Assembly: GCA_030220185.1 (NCBI GenBank)
Contig: JASPKZ010001230.1
Coordinates: forward strand, 1,061,001 to 1,125,000
Source of the DNA: Diploptera punctata
Lineage: Eukaryota; Arthropoda; Insecta; Blattodea; Blaberidae
Reading direction: 5' to 3'
Length of the DNA: 64,000 bases
The position numbers were made by a program, and so were the translations under genes. Positions 45,021-56,113 of this stretch are shown piece after piece (position 1 is the first letter of the stretch; every line of letters starts with the position of its first letter). A model generated the notes under the pieces. It saw only the letters and a program-made list of their open reading frames with translations, had not been told where the DNA came from and did no database searches.

Positions 45021-45484
45021 TTATAAATTACAATCTAGAATTGTCTTAATTACTGGAGAAAATAATATACTCGGTATGATCTGCTCTGCAATTTGAAACA
45101 TTTTTATGTCTGTGCAGCTAGTTCAGATCGTGATTCAAAGTTTTTTCTGATTAAATGATTATAAATATATCGCTATCGAATAACTTTACAGACAATTAAA
45201 AAAGAAATCAATATTAGTAAATTAGCTTCAAGTATTGAACTTCAGAAAACAGAGATCAGTGTGACATAAGTCAACTTACTAGTGGAGATACAGTATATTA
45301 TGCAAGTTAACATTTTGATTTCAAATCTGATATTTCTGGCTGCTTGCGAATGAGTTTCTTATTTTATTAGATTTGAACATTTATCTTACTAGAGCTTTTA
45401 TTTTGTCACTTACGCATGATTTATAAATAATAAATATTAACTATATGTTGGGTATCAAATTTAACACAAGTGATAATTCCATTG

Positions 45485-45715
45485 TTCCGCGTCATAGCCG
45501 AGAGGTTAAGGCAAGATGCCTTGGCGCAGAGCTACGGAACTTGCGCTGGTTCGGATCTACATGGGGAAGACATTTTCTCATGGAATTTCGTCCAGTATGG
45601 GTCCGGTGCCCACCCAGCATCGTGAATGAATTTGGGTAACTACAGTGGCTGGATGATCGTCTACCTCTGTGATTAACACATGTGGAAATGAGGCCAAGGA
45701 ACTTCTAAGCCTGTA
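45485..45715 (+). mobile_element. SINE3 with internal deletion
   Basis: Head CGTCATAGCCGAGAGGTTAA and CTTGGCGCAGAGCTACGGAA, then CCACCCAGCATCGTGA; about 90 bp of the middle are missing (45638-45645), after which CTGGATGATCGTCTACCTCT continues to the end. Confidence 0.85.
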
Positions 45716-46255
45716 GTTTGTTTGATAATTTCATTACCAAAAAATAGTACTATGTTTGCTGTTGTAACAGTATTGAAGTAGTCCACACATTTGGAATAAA
45801 TCATCAACACATTTGACATTCTCACCTTGACGTACCGGTAATACCTTTATCTCTTTAACACATAATGTTGTTAAGATTCATTAGACATGCAATAATTCTT
45901 ATAAATTATAACTGGTTCGATAAAAATGACAGTTGAATATAAAGCTTTTACTAAATCAACGGCAGTAATATAAAAAAATACTCTTTGTTTTTGCTGTTTA
46001 TCCTCCGTAGATGCACTTTTATTATATGTTTCTCACAAACATTTACTTCGTTAAATGTATTTACAACTTTTTTTTTACAGTGTAAACAAATTAAATAATG
46101 TTCTTTATTTTGAAGTCATGAACTCATGACTGCAGGAAGTTTTTTTAATGTATGCCCTATTAAAAATATAATTGTGAGTTTGAAATATTAAACTAGTAAG
46201 CCTTCAGAATATAATAACCAGTTGAATGCATAAGGAATATTTTCTTTCATGTATC
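45716..46255. other. No recognisable feature
   Basis: AT-rich sequence without a supported element. Confidence 0.35.
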
Positions 46256-46261
46256 TTGTAA

Positions 46262-46526
46262 GCCCATGTTTCCCTTAACAGAGATTTAGGCGCTCTCCCC
46301 CTACAGGGAAGAATTTGAACCATACTAATTTAGTTGCACTTGTTTTCATATAGATGTAATTTAAGTGGTCCGTGGTCAGCGTTCCGCCTCATACTGACTT
46401 CTAGGAAACCAAGGTAGTACTAGGACGGGAAAGTTCGGTAAATTTTGCTTAGAGGCCTTTTCATTCAGGCTTAAGGATCTTTTACGAGCCTGAAAATCTT
46501 CAGACCCACTAGTCCACCGCGGCCGT
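46262..46526 (-). mobile_element. SINE2 (subtype a) with internal deletion
   Basis: The plus strand runs GCCCATGTTTCCCTTAACAG, CCCCTACAGGGAAGAATTTG, AGTACTAGGACGGGAAAGTT and GCCTGAAAATCTTCAGAC, then jumps to CCACTAGTCCACCGCGGCCG. The segment holding the B-box is deleted. Confidence 0.85.
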
Positions 46527-47099
46527 CATAAGGAATAACCAACATAATTATTATGCTGTAAGCTTGTTTTGTCGGTTTAACGTGGTCTATTTCTTCCCGG
46601 AGGCTAATCACGACTCTAGGAATTATATCATTCACCCTAAAAATGTTGCTGCGGATAGGCCTATTATTTTCAAGTCTCAAGAATATTTATAATGGCACAG
46701 GTTTTCTTCAATCCTCTCCAGCCCAATGCCATTATCTCCATCCTGCAGAGCCGAGTCAGTTACTAGATCAATCCATCTATCCTTATGTAAGTATTTGCTG
46801 ATCCATTTCAAAACTGAAACTTTGGAAAATACTTCTCAACATTGTGTTTTACGGAGGTGTTAGCACCACGATCCTGTCTCTAACCTGGAGAATCAGATCC
46901 CATTATTATTACCCCTGGGAAAGAGTGGCCAGGTTTACCCCAAGGCATTAGACTCTTTTATTTCCTTTTATGGCGTGCATGTGACTATTCTCTACATCCG
47001 TCACGACACAGGTGACAGAATTTTGTTCGCGAGTCGTGCAGGTTCACATAATTCTGAACTCGGTGGTCCGTCTTCGACCCTCTACAGTATTGAATTTTA
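46527..47099. other. No recognisable feature
   Basis: Moderately GC-richer sequence at 46690-47090 without a convincing reading frame or shared repeat. Confidence 0.3.
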
Positions 47100-47306
47100 C
47101 ATGCTTTATATTAGCTTGACCTGTATCTATCTATGTAACGGGATCTTTCAACACGATTTTCACCCACTTATAAACATTGGATCGACTTGAAACTATGTAT
47201 ACTTGTAAAGGACCAATGACAATACAATAATTCCATAAATAGTATATATAATAGGTTGCGGACTTACGACTTTTTAGTCCATCGTTGTAAGAAATTAATA
47301 TTATAT

Positions 47307-47398
47307 CCTCTGGTAGCTCAGTTGGTAGAGTGGCGGACTGTAGTGGGTATATAATTTCAGTAATCCATAGATCGCTGGTTGAAATCCGGCCCGGAGGA
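47307..47398 (+). tRNA. tRNA-Tyr (anticodon GTA) with 19-nt intron
   Basis: The 73-nt mature form folds as a cloverleaf. Acceptor CCTCTGG pairs with CCGGAGG (one G-U), followed by A73. The D-stem is GCTC/GAGT, the T-stem GCTGG/CCGGC. Anticodon GTA is at 47340-47342. The intron 47344-47362 sits one base 3' of the anticodon, the canonical place for eukaryotic tRNA-Tyr. Imperfections are an A-C mismatch in the anticodon stem and a T-loop reading TTGAAAT instead of TTCRAAT, which weakens the B-box. It may be a functional gene or a recent pseudogene. Confidence 0.85.
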
Positions 47399-47404
47399 TT
47401 TTTT
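47399..47404 (+). terminator. RNA polymerase III terminator
   Basis: Six thymines directly follow the discriminator base of the tRNA-Tyr gene, as expected for a pol III stop. Confidence 0.8.
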
Positions 47405-47476
47405 AGAAGAGTCTTACTTTTCGCTCATTTAAAAAAAACTAAAACAACACACTTTATTAGAAAACCAAATTAAAAA

Positions 47477-47945
47477 ATAAATAATAGTTTTAAAAAAAAC
47501 TAAAACAACACGCTTTATTAGAAAATCGAACTAAAAAATGAAAAATAATTATAATTTCCAACACGCTTGGGATAAAATTAAAGTGGTCAAAAAAAATCAC
47601 CACCAACACATCTAGAATAAAACTAGAGTTATCTACAAAAAATAATAATTTACCATCAAAAGCGTGGGGTGCTTTTTATGGTTTTTACGTTTTCTTCTTA
47701 GAGACTTTACTTTTACCAATATCTGTTTATTATCAAATATATTAATTGGTATAGAGCACCCCACGCTTTTGTTGGTAAAATTATTTTTTGTAGATACATC
47801 TAGTTTTATTCTAGATGTGTTGGAGATGATTTTTTGGTTGGCCACTTTAATTTTACCCCAAGCGTGTTGGAAATAAAATTATGTTTCATTTTTTAATTTG
47901 GTTTTCTAATAAAGCGTGTTGTTTTAGTTTTTTTTAACTATGACT
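47477..47945. repeat. Long palindrome of composite copy 2
   Basis: Inner ends ATCAAAAGCGTGGGGTG (ending 47671) and CACCCCACGCTTTTGTTGG (starting 47757) with an 85-base loop, and outer parts AACACGCTTTATTAGAAAA and TTTTCTAATAAAGCGTGTT. Confidence 0.93.
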
Positions 47946-48039
47946 TATTAAAGATCTGTTTAGAATAGAGGTAGTTAACGAATAAATAGCCCAGCGCTGC
48001 AAGGGTAAGCGAAAAAAATAATAATTTTCTTCAAATAAT

Positions 48040-48115
48040 AAATCATTCCTGGTCGGAATAGAACCCACGAATTTCGGATCTCTAGGCATATGCTATGTGG
48101 TTACACTGAGACAAA
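48040..48115 (-). mobile_element. Possible tRNA-derived head
   Basis: On the minus strand CTCAGTGTAACCACATAGCA and the B-box-like GGGTTCTATTCC have tRNA-like spacing, but the body matches none of the SINE families here. Confidence 0.3.
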
Positions 48116-48356
48116 AATTGTATGGACAGACAATAATATAGCCTATTTCATTCGCAATTTCTCAAAACGTAATGTTCTTAGTGGTTAATACATGCATGTC
48201 CTAAACTGATTGAGAACAATGCATAGTTATTTTTTTAAATTATGTATAGAATTACATAAGAAAACAATGTAGGTAGTTTGTGTCGCATGTTTTCAGATCA
48301 TTACTGTTAGCCAACCGACCCGTATCAGCATTTCCGTTCCGAATTAAGCGCTAAAA

Positions 48357-48763
48357 CCCATAATCTTGCAAGCCCATGTTTTCCCTTAACAGAGATTTAG
48401 GTGCTCTCCCCCTACAGGGAAGAATTTGAACCATACTAATTTAGTTACACTTGTTTTCGTATAGATGTTGTTTGAGTGGTCCGTGGTCAGCGTTAACTTC
48501 ATACTGACATCTAGGAAACCAAGGTAGTACTAGGACGGGAAAATTCAGTAAATTTTGCTTAGAGGCCTTTTCATTCAGGCTTAAGGATATTTTACGAGCC
48601 TGAAAATCTTCAGACTCGGGACCCACGGCTTAAAGTCCCTCCCGGAGGACTTGCTCCTGGATTTTTCCATCCTAAAAAAAATCCATCGACCCCGGCCGGG
48701 TTTGAACCCGCGACCCTCGGGACCAGAGGCAAGGAGCATAACCACTAGTCCACCGCCCATAAT
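48357..48763 (-). mobile_element. SINE2 (subtype a), full length, 8-bp target duplication
   Basis: CCCATAAT at 48357-48364 and 48756-48763 brackets the copy. The minus strand gives CGGTGGACTAGTGGTTATGC, B-box GGGTTCAAACCC, the complete body and the end CATGGGCTTG. This is the best SINE2 reference in the window. Confidence 0.93.
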
Positions 48764-48934
48764 ACTGGGTGAAAAATTAAGTTTTAAGAGGAAAGCTAGC
48801 TGTACAAACAATAAAAAAGAATGCTATCATGTTAAATATTAATTTACAGGGTGGTTGTAGAAAGATCGCACATTTTAAGACGATTTCCTTGGATAAAATG
48901 TAATCAATACGTTTAGATAAACTGTGTCTCAAAA

Positions 48935-49000
48935 TCTTGAAATTCCACTGATCCCGGCCGATTTGAAACCGAGGGCCAGAGGCAAGCAAGTTGGGCACTG
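48935..49000 (-). mobile_element. SINE2 head fragment
   Basis: CTTGCCTCTGGCCCTCGG and GATCAGTGGAATTTCAAG on the minus strand resemble the SINE2 head and early body (CTTGCCTCTGGTCCC, GTCGATGGA). Confidence 0.5.
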
Positions 49001-49109
49001 GAATTGAAACGTAATTGCTTGCTGTTCGGAATAGAAATATGAAAAGATTTTTCTTACCGGATGAAGTCCTTAATGTCAAAGCGGGCGTGTCTAGGTTACT
49101 TCCGCATAA

Positions 49110-49795
49110 TCCTTCATATATCTATCATAAGTAATGTTACAAGTGATTTTCCAATCATCTTGGAAATCAAGAGTGTCATTTGTTAGGACTATTTAACGTA
49201 TAAAATTAAGCTGTTTACGCAAAAATCATTATTCACATGTAGTTATTTTAAAATATGTATATGTTTAATGCAAACGGCGATGTATGAAAACAACTCAGAA
49301 ATGTGTGGTTATGTTTCATTTGTTTATCCACTGCAACTTGTTTATATTATTTATTGTCAAATAGGATCGCAATATTGTAAGAATTTGTCCTAGTGGAGAA
49401 GAAGTGAAACACATCAAACTATATATTATAGCTAACATTGTAGGTTATTAATTTATTTTTAGTAAACAACTCAGTAAAATCATTATTCAAAAATACAATT
49501 GATGAACACACAATTTTATCAAATGATTAGTTCAATGGAATCTGTTCACTGTTTACTATATTCAATGTTTTTATTGGACAGTCAGTCACTGCAAAATAAT
49601 GCTCTAATCTGTTCAGGATATTAAAAAAGGAGAAGCTTCCTTTATCACAAAAGCAGGAGGTAGTAAAGAGAATTCGGTAAAGAATGAGTGAAACTCGACT
49701 GTCATTGGTTTTAAAACAAATCACATTAAAACGTGACTGGCCATTGAGTCCCATTTGGGGCATGATATAAATAGTCAGGAAGAATATACCGGTAC
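49110..49795 (-). repeat. Dispersed AT-rich repeat X, copy 3
   Basis: The minus strand carries CCCCAAATGGGACTCAATGG, GATAAAGGAAGCTTCTCC, ATCCTGAACAGATTAGAGCA, AAACATCGCCGTTTGCATTA in inverse orientation, and ends near 49115. It follows copies 1 and 2 in order. Confidence 0.78.
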
Positions 49796-49919
49796 TTAAA
49801 TATATCAGTACCTAGAGGAAGTAAAAAAATCATTAAATTCGTTATTCAGATTGATATGAACGACAATCCAAAGCCCAAATGTAAAACATTTACAGAGTAG
49901 TGAACTGCTACGCCTAAAT

Positions 49920-50625
49920 AAATTAAAATCAATGTGTTTTTGTGTTTAGTTGAATAAGTAAAAGGAAAAATAATTATAAATTTATATCGTAATTATTTTC
50001 GATACCCTGTGCTGATTACCCGGCGTTGCCCAGGAATCTACTTATCCCGATCTTCTTGGCATAAATGAGCTGAAAGACGAAAATTAATGTGTTTTTATGT
50101 TTAGTTGAGTAAGTAAAATGATAAATTTATATCGTAATTATTTTAAGATACCTCGTGCTGATTACCCGGCGTTGCCCTGGAATCCACTTGATATTCTTGG
50201 CATAAATGTGTTGAAAGACAAAATTCGTTCTTGTGAGTTATCTGTAAAAAAAAATACCCACCGTGCGCTGCTACGCTTGCTCGGAAATCTACTTATCCCG
50301 ATCTTCTTGACATCAATGAAAGACAAAAATGGAAATTATGAGTTATCCGTTAAAGATAAACATATGCTGCAGCGGACTATTGAATTCTGTGTACATTAAT
50401 TTTGTATATTTGTTATGGTTTAGGGAGCGTAAGGCATTTAAGCCTCCAAAACGCTACTTTTTTCACGTTTTGTACTACAAAGGGTGATTTTAAGGGAGAA
50501 CTCTCATATAGCCTATAACCTCCCTGAGAAACTCCTGAACATTTTGCAAAAAGTCCCTCATATTCAGTTGAACGGAATTAAAGCGCATAACATACGAACA
50601 AACATTCATTTTTATATATTCCTAG
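49920..50625 (-). repeat. Helitron-like repeat with tandem units
   Basis: The minus strand starts near 50620 (AATGAATGTTTGTTCGTATG, CATTTTGCAAAAAG reversed) like 11080 and reaches CGCCGGGTAATCAGCA near 50160. Units of about 165 bp holding TTTTTATGTTTAGTTGAGTA, TTTATATCGTAATTATTTT and GATTACCCGGCGTTGCCC occur at 49925-50085 and 50090-50225, with a third partial one to 50350. Confidence 0.5.
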
Positions 50626-50644
50626 CATCTGGCACTTGTTCACT

Positions 50645-51189
50645 TCAATCTTCAATCTGAGTTTCTATCTCAACTTCATCAGGACTGTAAGTTTTCTTCT
50701 GGATAATTTTATCTAGAGATTCGAAAAATTCCCCCCAGAAGATTTTTTTTCCCCATGTGGTATGAAGTCCTGCTGACTGATTAGATCTTTTACTTTTGAA
50801 GAATTAACAGAACTGCCTGTGAGTATCTCCTCTTCATTGCCGGGAAGTTCCTTGGACATCCTAGTTTCGTTGTTATAGCCTACAAGACTGATAGTCTTCC
50901 TGATCTGAGTGTGTTCCTTTGTATTTTATTTGGAGCGGATTGTCATCATCTATCCTTATCTCGGTTATACCTCCTATATGAATATTTTTTGAAGCGTAAG
51001 ACCTCTGAAAAGTCTCCTTGCTGAGCATCGGGATGTCATATGCATTATTATCAAGCTTCAACACATGAATGTGTTTTGTATAATGTTCAATATCCACCCG
51101 ATCTTCTGGGGTATGGATAAAGTTGGTGTGATTTTTCTTGATCCTGGTTGGTTTATTCCAAATAATGCTTGAAATGGTTCTTTAGTCAT
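50645..51189 (-). pseudogene. Decayed coding region, possibly transposon integrase-like
   Basis: The minus strand starts MTKEPFQALFGINQPG at 51189. After a frameshift it is open for about 80 residues (DRVDIEHYTKHIHVLKLDNN ... SYASKNIHIGGITEIR), then after further shifts ends KKIFWGEFFESLDKII ... ETQIED and a stop at 50645. The opening phrase resembles the (S/T)P(F/Y)(E/Q)ALFG stretch that follows the integrase core in Gypsy, Ginger and KRBA2-like proteins. The rest is unfamiliar. Codon content looks truly coding despite at least three frameshifts. An acceptor-like TTATTTATTGTAG lies just upstream. Confidence 0.5.
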
Positions 51190-52270
51190 TTTAAAATTTA
51201 GGTGGGAAACTAGTAACTCTCCTCTACAATAAATAAGAAAAGTGAAGCATAACTGATAATTTATTATGGTGCACTATATTTTTTCCCCCATTTTAGCTCC
51301 TTGAATCATATAGACACGACTAATAACAGCTAGAATTTTAAATAAGCGATGTACCCCAATATATAGATTAATTTTATTACTGGTAGGATGCAGACAAGTT
51401 TGAACATTATAACTACAACAATTTAAATTACATTTACTTATCTCTAGCAAAAAGTATGAAACTTTAATAAAGCCCAGTGAACACTCACAATCTGAACTTT
51501 GCTCAGCAGCATCTTTTTTCAGTCTTCTGGTTTATGAGCTGGGTTCCTATTGGCAGATTGAATACAAGCCCACGTATAATTTTTATGAAGTGTATCCAAA
51601 TGGTCGATAGCTGGAAAACTGTGTGGTGTCTAATTTCATTTATTTGTTTACAGGATTAAAACTGATTAAAAGTCAAACCAATTGTACATTTGAATCTGTC
51701 ACTTTAAAAGCAAAATAATAAAACCTCAATTTCGATATAATGGTGGATAGCCCATTTATATTCTCAACCCTTCAATTTACGGTTATCTCGGAAATAAACT
51801 TTTTGTAAATAAGTTTGTGTTCTTCCAGTATTGACCGACTTTTTAAAAATATATGTTTTCGATTATAAAGGCAAATACAAATCATGGAATTAATTGAAGT
51901 GGAATAAACGTTATTAATATTATCCAGGGAGAACTAGTAATATTTAGCCACAAATTCCATTACTTCTATATTTTCTCAATCAAAGTTTTCCTGATCAAAA
52001 ATTATTCGCATTCCACCGAAATTGACGTTCTGTGTGTGTGTGTTCTTATCTATAAACGTCATAACATAGCGCTTTATGTTTTAAGAAATAGGAAATACAC
52101 TTATCTATGAGTATAAATTCCATTGATTGATTGGTTATTTTAATATATACTTTGTACAAGGATTCCTGCCTACTGCTGTATTTATGACATTGAAAAATGC
52201 TTACGTTTAAGCAAAAAACGTTCAACTACAGAGGAGATACTTCCTATATTCAGTGAAGCTATATTTCCGA
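51190..52270. other. No recognisable feature
   Basis: AT-rich sequence with a short GT run near 52032; no gene or shared repeat. Confidence 0.35.
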
Positions 52271-52275
52271 GAGCT

Positions 52276-52636
52276 ATATTCATATATGTCCGTAGCCGAG
52301 TGGATAAGGTAAGAAGCCTTGGCGCAGAGCTACGGGACTTGCGCTGGTTCGAGTCTCCATGGGAGAAGAGATTTCCTCATGGCATTTCGGCCAGAATGGG
52401 ACTGGTGCCCATCCAGCATCGTGAGGCATTTGGGTAGCTGCAATAAGTAGCGGCTCCAGGTTGAGAAAATCAGCTATAACGGCTGGGGGACTCGACATGC
52501 TGACTACATGTCACCCCTACACTGGCTGGATGATTATCTACCCCTGTGATTGACACATGTGGATGTAAGGCCAGCAGCAGGTTGGTAGGCTAAGGGCCTT
52601 GTAGACCTGTCGCACCAGGAGGAGATATTCATATAT
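52276..52636 (+). mobile_element. SINE3, full length, 12-bp target duplication
   Basis: ATATTCATATAT at 52276-52287 and 52625-52636 is exact. The head TCCGTAGCCGAGTGGATAAG, with GCGCAGAGCTACGGGACTTG and B-box GGTTCGAGTCTC, is tRNA-like. The body runs through GGGAGAAGAGATTTCCTCAT and CAATAAGTAGCGGCTCCAGG to GGCCTTGTAGACCTGTCGC. It is the reference copy of the family. Confidence 0.95.
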
Positions 52637-53311
52637 TCCTTGAACTACACGGACCTCAGAAATATCGTATGAGAAAAATTGGATCTCACTACCTAACACA
52701 ACTTATTGCCCAAGAAAATCGACTGTAGCCCAATTTCTTCTAATTATTACCGGACATTTATATAACATTATTATTAAAACGTGGGACTGCATACACAATT
52801 AAATTTATACCTGTAGCTAAATAGGTTTACAGAGTTTACGAAGGCAGGAGTAGAGATCGTTTCACTAAGGAAGAAGCATGCATGACCTACAAAACTCGCG
52901 CAGGTAAACGTAGGGTCTTGGGGAAACGTACCCTATCAGCAAGCTTTGTCCGTATCTGTAAAATCATGGTTACTAGTCGTAATGAAAATATTAACCCTGA
53001 ATAGGAAATGATTAAGGTACGTACACACTTGCGCGGCGCGCGCGCACCATGTTCGTCAGATTTGAACGAGGTTTTAAGGTGCGCGCTCCCGGCGCACCAC
53101 GATCCACTCATTGTCGGTTTTTTCCACGAACACTTTGATGGTTCGCTGTTTAGATTTGGACGGGTATTTGAGAGGTTCGTTCTTTTCGGCGCGCACCTTA
53201 TTATTATTTGAGTATGGAGTGGTCAGAGGGAAACATGTTAAAACGTATTATACTTTTTTAAAATTATTTTTCTCTGAGAGTAATTAATATTATAATTACA
53301 AAGAAATATAC

Positions 53312-53467
53312 ATTATCTCAGTCAAAAAATAAATTTATTGTGTCGTTTCAATCTCCTTATGTGAGATCATTTTCAAGACATGTAAATGTATAAACAACCA
53401 TGTCTTGAAAATGATCTCACATAAGGAGACTGAAACGTCGACACAATAAATTTGTTTTGATTGAGAT
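53312..53467. repeat. Foldback hairpin, 70-bp arms
   Basis: TCATTTTCAAGACATG and CATGTCTTGAAAATGATCTC face each other across a 14-base loop, and the outer arms share AATAAATTTATTGTGTCG with its complement. It lies inside the left part of the TTA-flanked element. Confidence 0.85.
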
Positions 53468-54110
53468 GACGTTTATTTCTTTGTAATTATAATGTTAAAA
53501 CTTACTGATCTTTATAGAAACAAACAATTATTGTGGGATCCTCACATAAGGATAATTTTAAAAAATCATTGAGGAGGGAAATAGGAGATAAAATGGATAT
53601 ATCTCCGGATACATGCAGGAAGAAGATAATTACTTTACTTTCTTCCTACCGGCGAGAGAAAAGTAAAATATTGTTATATTGTTGACACATAACTTAGTAT
53701 TGTTGGTTTGGTGCATCATTAAATAGTGAAGATCGTCAGGTCAATGTGCACGTTGATGTCTATCGATATTTTTTACTCTAAGGAATGAAAAAAAATGATT
53801 TCACAATATTGTTACAGCATGCTTGTTTTTTTTTTCAATGTTATGTGTTTTTTTTTTCGTGTGTACTAAACACGTTCATTTCATAATGTTATGTATGAAG
53901 TATCACAAAACAATAGAATATATAAACCAGTGGTACTCACTAGAAATTACAAGAGAGCCAAATATAAGAAAATAAGAAATCTGTTCGAGAGCCGCACCAA
54001 ATTTCACAGTTCTCAGTCTTGGTAACACGCAGCTTTTTTTTTTTTTTTACATTCATGGACAAAACACAATTACTGATATCTGTCATTTAATTTTTGTTAA
54101 TAATTAACTG

Positions 54111-54112
<2 letters not shown>

Positions 54113-54177
<65 letters not shown>
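54113..54177. repeat. (ATT)n microsatellite
   Basis: About 21 units just 3' of the hAT transposase stop codon. Confidence 0.97.
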
Positions 54178-54178
<1 letters not shown>

Positions 54179-54222
54179 GATACTGTACATAATTTTAAGG
54201 CAACTTACAGTTGTGTAGATTA

Positions 54223-56113
54223 CTGCTGTGAAGTTGATGGTGGAACTCTGCTACTCTCCTGCACAATTTTGTCAATGCGAGCTGGTTGATTTGCCACACA
54301 TATCCGCAGCACGTTTTCCAAGTTCACATTGGTGAGACGAGATCTGTGTTTACCCTTGATGAACTTTATCTTACTGAAAGTCATTTCACAAACATAAGTT
54401 GATCCAAAAGACACAGAATTTTATATGCACACGACACCAAGTTTTCGAACTGTTTTTCTGGAACTGTATTCCAAAACTCTAAAATTGAATTCGTTTTTCG
54501 TTTCTCTTGAAAAATACCTTCCAGTTCTGAATCCTGCTGGAGTTCAATAAGTTCATTTTTAGATTTCTAATCTCAGGACCAAAAATTGACAACCCAGTTA
54601 CATCTGTTGTCGTTATTGACGAGGGATTTTCAACTAATCGAAATGGGTTTCGAAACTTCCTAAAGTCATTAAATCTCGCACTGAAATCATGGTATAGTAC
54701 AGTGAGCAATTCTATGAACGGTTTGCAAGTTTATTTTCTTCCTCTGAATATTCTTCAATAAGATGTTGGAACATGGGAAACTAGTGAAATCATTATTACT
54801 AAGTTCTCCTGTATACGCTTTTAATTTTTCTTCTAAAGAAAAAATTGCACTTGTGAGCTGAGTAATAAGTTTATCTGTACCTTGCATTTTAATTTGGACA
54901 TCATTCAGTACTCCTGTTATGTCAGCCAGGAAGCCAACTTTTAACCACCATGATGAGTCTAGTTCAGGGTATTCTTTATCTCGTTCGCTTAAAAGAGTTT
55001 TATTTCATGGCGAAGATTAAAAAATCGTTCCAAAACTCTTCCTTTACTGAGCCACCTGACCTCACTGTGTTACATAACATCATCATACTGTGAATTAAGC
55101 TCTTTGAGAAATTCTATGAATTGCCTATGATTTAGTTCACGTGATCTAATGAAATTAACAATGTTAATTACTTTCTTCATCACAGATCTGAAAGTTTCGT
55201 CAAATTTAGCAGCAAGATTTTCTTGATATAAAATGCAATGGTATGTTAATAAGTGGTCTCTATTTAAATGTTTTTTTTTAACAGAGAAATGAATCCAGTA
55301 TGACAACCTACCATTGAGGGACAACCGTCAGTGCACACTGATAAAAGTTTGTTTAGGTCAATTTTGTATTTGTCAAAAAAAAGATTTAACTGCTTCAAAA
55401 AAATCTATTCCCCGTGTCTGACCTGTCATAGGTATTACAGTTAAAAATTCTTCCTTTATAATCCCTTTCTCATTACGATATTTAACAAATAAAAGCAACT
55501 GAGAAGTGGAACTAATATCTGTGGACGAATCCAGAGCAAGGCTGAAATAGTCACATTCGCGAATTTCATCGAGAGTACAAAGGAGCATGTCTACAGAAAT
55601 TTCGTTAACTCTCCTAACACAAGTAGAATCGGAAAGTTGTAACTTTTGTATGTCACTTTTTATCTGTTTTGCATTTGGGAATTTAGAAAATAATGTGTCA
55701 CAAACGACTAGAAAACTCTCATTACAAATCTCTGCATCGGCAAACGGTTTCATTTTGCGTGATAAAATTTCTGCTACTTCATATGATGCTTTTGTTATCA
55801 ATTTATTTTCACTTACGGTATCCAACATCATTTTCCGTTCAGACACTATTGACATTTTTAATGTTTTTAGTTTTTCTGCTCTCAATTTTGAATCATTAGG
55901 ATATTTGCACTCAAAATTTGAATGCACCGTTTTATAATGCCTATTAAGATTAAATCGTTTATAACCTTGAACTACGTTTCGCCATAATAAACACATCGCA
56001 CTGCCTTCCTTTTTAGCGGATATGAAGAAACATTCATGCTCCCAAGTATCTTGAAAAACTCTTCCTTCATCTTCGAGTTTTCTCTTTTTCCCTTTAGAAA
56101 AAACACCAGCCAT
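54223..56113 (-). pseudogene. hAT transposase (ZBED/GTF2IRD2-like type), frameshifted
   Basis: The first 246 codons (56113-55376) encode a BED-type zinc finger with C41, H59 and H64 in place but W44 where the second Cys is expected. A hAT core follows, with FSLALDSSTDISS around residue 195 (first catalytic Asp). One extra base in the A-run 55375-55382 shifts the frame just before CTDGCPSM, the second Asp motif. Later pieces (55324-55070, 54887-54687, 54709-54479, 54414-54223) follow in other frames and end with the dimerisation-like FSKIKFIKGKHRSRL ... NVLRI region. The host element is intact at its ends, but this enzyme is dead. Confidence 0.9.

Larger units (their letters stand above)
47100..47945 (+). 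repeat. Composite unit, copy 2: one 165-bp unit, tRNA-Tyr, palindrome
   Basis: Matches copy 1 at 33585-34983 in order and orientation. It has one partial tandem unit (47134 to about 47240), a near-complete tRNA-Tyr gene (47307-47398), and a palindrome with arms 47477-47671 and 47757-47945. The outer part of the left arm is itself duplicated (47430-47475). The two loci differ mainly in tandem-unit number and in the state of the tRNA. Confidence 0.75.

Noticed and set aside
53015..53205. Self-contained MITE ending at GCGCACCTTA (53195-53204)
   Set aside because: Only about eight terminal bases match inversely, whereas the end at 59118 matches over about 20 bases with TTA on both sides.
55587..55937. 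116-codon plus-strand frame
   Set aside because: It is the antisense shadow of the hAT transposase gene.
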